Part shown: in pieces, positions 27,086 through 32,130 of the stretch
How the letters are laid out: the number at the start of each line of letters is the position of its first letter
Numbering within the stretch: position 1 is the first letter of the stretch
Assembly: GCA_025351225.1 (NCBI GenBank)
Contig: JANXWL010000032.1
Location: 1-32,130 of the forward strand
Direction: 5' to 3'
DNA: 32,130 bases
DNA from: Methylotenera sp.
Lineage (GTDB): Bacteria > Pseudomonadota > Gammaproteobacteria > Burkholderiales > Methylophilaceae
Notes under the pieces: model-generated
Seen by the model: the letters and a program-made list of their open reading frames with translations, nothing else
Told to the model about the DNA's origin: nothing
Databases searched by the model: none
Program-made: the position numbers and the translations under genes

Positions 27086-28888
27086 ATGTTGAGTATGCTT
27101 AAATATGCTGGTTTAATGCTAAGTTTACTTGTGCCGCTCATGGCAACTGCAAGTGAGTCAGATATTGAAAAAGGTCGTCGCATTTATATAGAGGGCATAT
27201 TGCCATCGGGCGCCATACTTAAAGGTGTGCGCAGTGGCGAGGATTATTCTGGTAAGCAAGCTGCTTGCGTATCCTGCCACAGGCCAAGTGGCATGGGCTC
27301 GGTAGAAGGCGACATCGAAGTGCCGCCTATTACTGGCAATTATTTGTATCGTACGGGTGAGCTATTGCTCACCACTATGGATCCGCGCAGCGGTAAGCGG
27401 TTCAACCAAGCGCACGAGCCTTATACGGATGCAACATTAGCTTTGGCTATTAGCAAAGGCCAGCATGTTAGCGGTCGTGACATGAGCGAGCTAATGCCGC
27501 GTTATGCCCTTAAAAAAGATGAGTTGCGTGCATTAATAGCCTATCTTAAGCAGCTTTCAAGTGATTACTCGCCTGGTGCGACAAAAGAGTCAGTCAAATT
27601 TGCCACCGTGATTACAGCGGATACTGACCCCGAAAAGCGGAGAATTTTGCTTAACACTTTAACACGTAGCTTTAAGCAAAAAAACAGCAGTACAATCGTC
27701 AGTAATGGCGTAGGCAGTAAGCGTACAGGTCGCCGCCATATGGTCACCGCGGCCGAGATGGTGCTTGGCACCGAACGTAACTGGCAGCTGCAAGTATGGG
27801 ATCTAACAGGCAGGCCAGAGACTTGGCGTGCGCAGCTTGATGCTTATTACCGAAAAGAACCAGTATTTGCATTGGTGTCGGGCACTACTGGCAGCACTTG
27901 GCAGCCCGTACATGAATTTTGCGAACAAGCTCACGTGCCATGCTGGCTGCCGAGTGTGGCTTTGCCAGTAGATGTTGGCGATAGTTTTTATTCGCTATAT
28001 TTTCAGCGCGGCGTTAAGTTAGAAGCCGATGTGTTGGCTAAATATTTTACCGATGATGCAAACAAAGCACCTAAGCGTATTGTACAAATTTATCACCAAG
28101 ATTTATTGGGAAATAGTGCGTCTGCCGCATTAACAGATGTGCTTAAAGAGACAGATATTAAAATTGAAAATCGCCCCTTGCAACAGGCTGATTCAGCAAG
28201 TTTAAATAAACTTTTGGCAGATTTAAACGCGCAAGATGCAGTAATGTTATGGCTAGATGCAGCTGATTTAAGTTTGTTAGATAATGTTGTGCCGCCCAAA
28301 GCATCAGTCTACCTTTCAGGGCGCTTATCTGGCGCCGAAAAAGCGCCATTAGTACCCGCATGGAAGCAAGTTGCTAATATGATTTATCCTTACGAATTGC
28401 CAGATAAACGTCAAGTTAGTTTGAATTATTTTCACCGCTGGGCGCGATTTAGCCAAATAGAAATAGAAGATGAGCCGCTGCAAGCCGAGGTTTACTTTGC
28501 AACCGAGTTTTTATCTGAAACCATGACCGAGATGCTAGACAATATCTATCGCGATTATTTGATTGAGCGAGGAGAGTCCATGTTAAGCCGCAGCCAAACC
28601 GCTAATGCTGAGATTCGAGATCGTACGCGCCAAGTGCTGCGCTGGTCTACGCAAACGCCACGCGGTGCGCCAGCACAAGCTGCTAAAATTGAAACCAGCG
28701 AGGCGGGTAAAGAAAAAAATATTGTTGGCACAAATTATGCCGCACAGCCTAGTAAAAGTACCACCATTTATCCACGTATGAGCTTGGGCGTAGGGCAAAG
28801 ATTTGCCTCAAAAGGTGCGTATATTGTACGCTTTGAAGATGCCAATAAAGAAAAATTAACACCTGTATCGCCTTGGATAATACCTTAA
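27086..28888 (+). CDS. Mono-heme cytochrome c fused to a periplasmic-binding-protein type 1-like domain (MofC-like position)
   Basis: Signal peptide; single CxxCH motif AACVSCHRPSGMGS with a downstream MxxYxxL-like cyt c region; C-terminal PBP1-like TEFLSETMTEMLDNIYRDYLIERGESML...YPRMSLGVGQRFASKGAYIVRF. ATG 27086 preferred over TTG 27080. Confidence 0.85.
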   Translation: MLSMLKYAGLMLSLLVPLMATASESDIEKGRRIYIEGILPSGAILKGVRSGEDYSGKQAACVSCHRPSGMGSVEGDIEVPPITGNYLYRTGELLLTTMDPRSGKRFNQAHEPYTDATLALAISKGQHVSGRDMSELMPRYALKKDELRALIAYLKQLSSDYSPGATKESVKFATVITADTDPEKRRILLNTLTRSFKQKNSSTIVSNGVGSKRTGRRHMVTAAEMVLGTERNWQLQVWDLTGRPETWRAQLDAYYRKEPVFALVSGTTGSTWQPVHEFCEQAHVPCWLPSVALPVDVGDSFYSLYFQRGVKLEADVLAKYFTDDANKAPKRIVQIYHQDLLGNSASAALTDVLKETDIKIENRPLQQADSASLNKLLADLNAQDAVMLWLDAADLSLLDNVVPPKASVYLSGRLSGAEKAPLVPAWKQVANMIYPYELPDKRQVSLNYFHRWARFSQIEIEDEPLQAEVYFATEFLSETMTEMLDNIYRDYLIERGESMLSRSQTANAEIRDRTRQVLRWSTQTPRGAPAQAAKIETSEAGKEKNIVGTNYAAQPSKSTTIYPRMSLGVGQRFASKGAYIVRFEDANKEKLTPVSPWIIP

Positions 28889-28901
28889 TACTAAATATGT
28901 A

Positions 28902-29501
28902 ATGGAGTACATTTGCTTGAAAAAAATTATCTATTTTACCCTGTTAGCAATGTTGTTCAACCTGCCAATTACCTTTGCACGAGAAAGCGTTACTCATGAC
29001 GAGAAGGTGGAGGCACTAAAGCGTACTGAGGTAAATATTATCCTGCCAAAAGTGCAGATGATTCGCCAAGATGCTAAAAAAGTACAGCTACAAAATGAGC
29101 TGACTGACGGTAGAATAGTGGTGTTAAGTTTTATTTACACCACTTGCAATGCCATTTGCCCGATGACTAGCCATATCATCTCTAAACTGCAAACTAAGCT
29201 GGGCAAGCATTTAGCACGCGTACATTTAGTCTCTATTTCGATTGATCCAGAACAGGATACACCCAAAAGATTGGCCGATTATGCGCAAAAATATAATGCT
29301 GGTAAAGCTTGGGATCACTATACTGGCGTTGAGGATGCGAGTATAACTGTGCAAAAAGCGATGGATGCTTACCGTGGTGATAAAATGAACCACGCCCCTA
29401 CCACATTTATTTGGCGCGGTCATGGTGAACAATGGGTACGTATTGATGGCTTTGCCACAGCAGATGAGCTAGCGCATGAAGTACATGAGTTGCTGGAATA
29501 G
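28902..29501 (+). CDS. SCO1/SenC-family copper chaperone (possible TTG start at 28917)
   Basis: LSFIYTTCNAICPMTSHIISKLQ CxxxC copper motif; VSISIDPEQDTPKRLADYAQKY; MNHAPTTFIWRGHGEQWVRIDGF conserved His region. Confidence 0.92.
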   Translation: MEYICLKKIIYFTLLAMLFNLPITFARESVTHDEKVEALKRTEVNIILPKVQMIRQDAKKVQLQNELTDGRIVVLSFIYTTCNAICPMTSHIISKLQTKLGKHLARVHLVSISIDPEQDTPKRLADYAQKYNAGKAWDHYTGVEDASITVQKAMDAYRGDKMNHAPTTFIWRGHGEQWVRIDGFATADELAHEVHELLE

Positions 29502-29573
29502 TTTCGGCTAATTGTTGGATTAAAATAGGCTTTTGCTGGTAAACTTATCCAATATAGTTAGAAGGGATGCAAG

Positions 29574-30002
29574 ATGTTACATGCGAAAACACAGAGTATT
29601 AAGCAATTTGGCTTTACCTTACTAGAGCTATTGGTGGTAATGGTGATTATTGGTTTGCTGGCCAGCTATGTTGGGCCAAAATATTTTGCGCAAATTGGCA
29701 AATCAGAAGTAAAAACGGCCAAGGCACAAATTGATTCTTTGGGTAAAGCACTCGATCAATATCGATTAGATACTGGGCATTATCCCAGCACAGAAAATGG
29801 CTTAGCCGCCCTAAATACCTCGCCAGCGGTTGAGCTTAAATGGCAAGGCCCATACTTGCAAAAGAAAGTGCCAGACGACCCATGGGGACATGCCTATATT
29901 TACAAAATGCCAGGTGAACATGGCGATTACGACTTAATATCGCTAGGTAACGATGGCGCAGTTGGCGGCACAGGCGAGGCTGCCGATATTGGTAATTGGT
30001 AA
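29574..30002 (+). CDS. gspG: Major pseudopilin GspG
   Basis: FGFTLLELLVVMVIIGLLASYVGPKYFAQIGKSEVKTAKAQIDSLGKALDQYRLDTGHYPSTENGLAAL...GPYLQKKVPDDPWGHAYIYKMPGEHGDYDLISLGNDGAVGGTGEAADIGNW: full GspG with Ca-binding C-terminus. Confidence 0.96.
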   Translation: MLHAKTQSIKQFGFTLLELLVVMVIIGLLASYVGPKYFAQIGKSEVKTAKAQIDSLGKALDQYRLDTGHYPSTENGLAALNTSPAVELKWQGPYLQKKVPDDPWGHAYIYKMPGEHGDYDLISLGNDGAVGGTGEAADIGNW

Positions 30003-30027
30003 TATACTAATTAGCTAACACTAAGTT

Positions 30028-30720
30028 TTACCAATTAATGGCTTTTCCATCATAGGCAATAAATTGGCCTGTGGTGGCCACACTTAAGCCATCAATCACC
30101 TTGCGCAAGCCTGTGACGCTAGTTTGCGCACTGACCAAGGCATTGCTACCACCCATATCAGTTTGCACCCAGCCTGGATGTAGCGTTACCACGCTAATGC
30201 CATACGGTTTTAAGTCAATGGATAAGCTTTTCATCACCATATTTACCGCAGTTTTACTGCTACGATAGCTATAACTCTCGCCGCTGGTATTGTCGTCTAA
30301 GCTGCCCATTTTGCTAGTGAGCGTGGCGATTTTTTTAAGCTGGCTACGCGAAATATGTTGCACAAACGCCTCGGCCATTTTAAGCGGCGCCATACTGTTC
30401 ACCTTAAACGCCGCTGCCCAATCATCATAATTGGTGTCGCCAAAACTGCTATGTGGGTAAACGCCCGCATTATTAATTAGCACATCAATGCTTTCATCTC
30501 TCAGCTGCAACGCCAACGCATCAATCTGTGCAAAATCGGCCACATCTAAAGTGTGAATTATTACGTTGCTATGTACCGCGGCCAGTGCTTGCAAATCTAA
30601 GGCAGATTGCGGGTGGCGACAGCACGCAAGCACGCTCCAGCCATCGGCCGCATATTGCTTGGTAAACTCCAAACCAATGCCACGATTAGCGCCTGTAATC
30701 AACACTTGATACGAATTCAT
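30028..30720 (-). CDS. SDR-family short-chain oxidoreductase
   Basis: VLITGANRGIGLEFTKQYAADGW Rossmann motif; VLINNAGV; SYSYRSSKTAVNMVMKSLS YxxxK active site. Confidence 0.92.
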   Translation of the reverse strand: MNSYQVLITGANRGIGLEFTKQYAADGWSVLACCRHPQSALDLQALAAVHSNVIIHTLDVADFAQIDALALQLRDESIDVLINNAGVYPHSSFGDTNYDDWAAAFKVNSMAPLKMAEAFVQHISRSQLKKIATLTSKMGSLDDNTSGESYSYRSSKTAVNMVMKSLSIDLKPYGISVVTLHPGWVQTDMGGSNALVSAQTSVTGLRKVIDGLSVATTGQFIAYDGKAINW

Positions 30721-30845
30721 ATTGTTTCCTTAAACGAGTGATCTATAAATTGCTTAGCTATTATTATCCGCTTTTTATTCGGCAGAAAATGGAACAATTA
30801 TGCATATTTTGACTCCTAATTAAGCTTTTTAAAAGAGAAGTTTAT

Positions 30846-31334
30846 ATGAAAAAACTAACCACACTATTCGTCACGCTGTTATTGTTGGTATTTAATAGCA
30901 CAGCATTTGCCCAAACTTTTTTTGATAAAAATTTTACTGGTAAACAAACAGAGCACTACGCTGATGGCAAACCAAAATACGAAGTGAATGTTAAAAAAGG
31001 CAAAAAAGAGGGCCTAGAAACATTTTGGTACGCCAGTGGTAATAAATATATTCAAACCAACTACGTTAACGATAAAGAAGATGGCGTTTGGAACCAATGG
31101 TATGAAAATGGCCAACTGAAGCTAGAGGCCAATTATAAAGAAGGCCGCGAGCATGGCAGCTTTACGCAATGGTACGATAATGGCCAAAAACGCGTAGAAG
31201 CCAATTTTGTAAATGGCAAAAAAGAAGGCCTAGAAACCGCATGGAATAAGGATGGCAGCATTAAATACAAAAGCACTTATAAAGACGGTCAAGAAGTGAA
31301 GCCACAAGAAGTAAAGCAACTAGAAACTGAATAA
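30846..31334 (+). CDS. Exported MORN-repeat (YwqK-like) protein
   Basis: Signal peptide then repeated Y.dGk.k.e.n.k.GkkeG..t.Wy.nG units (HYADGKPKYEVNVKKGKKEGLETFWYASGNKYIQTNYVNDKEDGVWNQWYENGQLK...). Confidence 0.88.
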   Translation: MKKLTTLFVTLLLLVFNSTAFAQTFFDKNFTGKQTEHYADGKPKYEVNVKKGKKEGLETFWYASGNKYIQTNYVNDKEDGVWNQWYENGQLKLEANYKEGREHGSFTQWYDNGQKRVEANFVNGKKEGLETAWNKDGSIKYKSTYKDGQEVKPQEVKQLETE

Positions 31335-31460
31335 TCACTTTTAAGTATAATCATTAGGCAACTTTACGTGATGCGCATAGTGTACTTTTTGTGTAGTAGC
31401 CCATAATGTGAAACATACGAACACGACATATTGTTGTGAGTACATTAAAAGGAAACTATC

Positions 31461-31532
31461 ATGTGGACAACACCAGCAGCTACTGAAATGCGTTTTGGCT
31501 TTGAAGTAACAATGTACGTAATGAACAAATAA
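31461..31532 (+). CDS. pqqA: PQQ precursor peptide PqqA, copy 1 (23 aa)
   Basis: Translates to MWTTPAATEMRFGFEVTMYVMNK with the conserved E-x3-Y pair (FEVTMYV) that is the PQQ backbone; RBS AAAGGAAAC upstream. Too short for the ORF track. Confidence 0.97.
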   Translation: MWTTPAATEMRFGFEVTMYVMNK

Positions 31533-31546
31533 TTAATTTTTAACTC

Positions 31547-31564
31547 GCTAGCTAAATAGCTAGC
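31547..31564. repeat. Perfect inverted repeat just downstream of pqqA copy 1
   Basis: GCTAGCTA-AA-TAGCTAGC. Confidence 0.7.
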
Positions 31565-31581
31565 AATTTAAAAGTTGAAAG

Positions 31582-31607
31582 CCCAGTAAGCAATTACTGG
31601 GTTTTTT
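31582..31607 (+). terminator. Rho-independent terminator after pqqA copy 1
   Basis: CCCAGTAA-GCAA-TTACTGGG followed by TTTTTT. Confidence 0.88.
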
Positions 31608-31811
31608 ATTGCCGATTTTTTCTAAAATAGCTGCCCTACCATTCTTATGGGTACTTACTCGAAGCATGTGAAAAATAAAAAAATAACGATAGATTAAGCA
31701 AAATCATTAGGTGTATTTACGCATGACACATAGGGTTAGTTTAAAATTAGCGTGCATAATGCAATACATGAAGCGAATCATTGTGAGACGCCAAACTTAA
31801 AGGAAATTATC

Positions 31812-31883
31812 ATGTGGACAACACCAGCAGCTACAGAAATGCGTTTTGGCTTTGAAGTAACAATGTACGTAATGAACAAATAA
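31812..31883 (+). CDS. pqqA: PQQ precursor peptide PqqA, copy 2 (23 aa)
   Basis: Same peptide MWTTPAATEMRFGFEVTMYVMNK; RBS AAAGGAAAT; one synonymous difference (act/aca) to copy 1 visible by eye. Confidence 0.97.
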   Translation: MWTTPAATEMRFGFEVTMYVMNK

Positions 31884-31902
31884 GCTTAAACGCTTAAACA
31901 AA

Positions 31903-31927
31903 AGCCCGCTAGATGCGGGCTTTTTTT
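31903..31927 (+). terminator. Rho-independent terminator after pqqA copy 2
   Basis: AGCCCGC-TAGAT-GCGGGCT followed by TTTTTT. Confidence 0.9.
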
Positions 31928-31953
31928 GCAGTTATTTTTAGCAAGAAAAGAAT

Positions 31954-32130
31954 TTATCTCAAAAAGCCCAATGTATACACTTGTGGACACAACTTATCAC
32001 CCAAAGTTTTATACGCCATTTCAAAAGTACTAAAATCCACAGGGGTAAAATCGCCGCTGGTGTTACGCGCTTTTAACGTATTGCGAATTTGATACCAGCC
32101 TACATCTGGGCGATTCAACTTAAACTCATC
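31954..32130 (-). CDS. C-terminal fragment of an unidentified protein (runs off the right edge)
   Basis: Reverse complement is open to the edge: DEFKLNRPDVGWYQIRNTLKARNTSGDFTPVDFSTFEMAYKTLGDKLCPQVYTLGFLR*. Confidence 0.6.
   Translation of the reverse strand, partial: DEFKLNRPDVGWYQIRNTLKARNTSGDFTPVDFSTFEMAYKTLGDKLCPQVYTLGFLR

Noticed and set aside
1-32130. CRISPR arrays, IS elements/transposases, tRNA or rRNA genes
   Set aside because: No regularly spaced repeats, transposase motifs, terminal inverted repeats or tRNA-like cloverleaf with CCA noticed on either strand; a tRNAscan/ISfinder run would be decisive.

Overview
This 32 kb window is AT-leaning and its gene content looks betaproteobacterial; a methylotroph such as Methylophilaceae is a guess from the two pqqA copies and the general gene style. 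The left part carries housekeeping and regulatory genes: the 5' part of miaB (minus strand), cysG, a REC-REC-GGDEF protein, envZ/ompR, an EF-hand protein, a FemAB-like acyltransferase and an SLT lytic transglycosylase. The most interesting block spans about 8.0-30.0 kb. It contains a soluble PAS histidine kinase, an atypical minimal type II secretion-like operon (F, E, PilM/N/O-like, a polyproline GspC/PilP-like protein, a lipoprotein secretin and three pseudopilins, one lacking Glu5), and a NarL-type regulator. After these comes an AT-rich regulatory gap and a very large multicopper oxidase (1659 aa) with C-terminal Fn3 repeats. Downstream are two FKBP-like proteins, a cytochrome c fused to a PBP1-like domain, a SCO1/SenC copper chaperone and a canonical GspG. 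The oxidase/FKBP/cytochrome c order matches my memory of the Leptothrix discophora mofABC locus (putative Mn(II) oxidation). The linked secretion genes recall the atypical T2SS (OxpG) that exports the multicopper protein OmpB in Geobacter sulfurreducens. My main hypothesis is a self-contained 'secreted multicopper oxidase plus dedicated T2SS plus two-component control' island. The right end carries an SDR, a MORN-repeat protein and two near-identical pqqA genes missing from the ORF track, each with its own upstream region and terminator. No tRNA, rRNA, CRISPR or transposase was recognised. All functional calls come from reading motifs; no database search was run.
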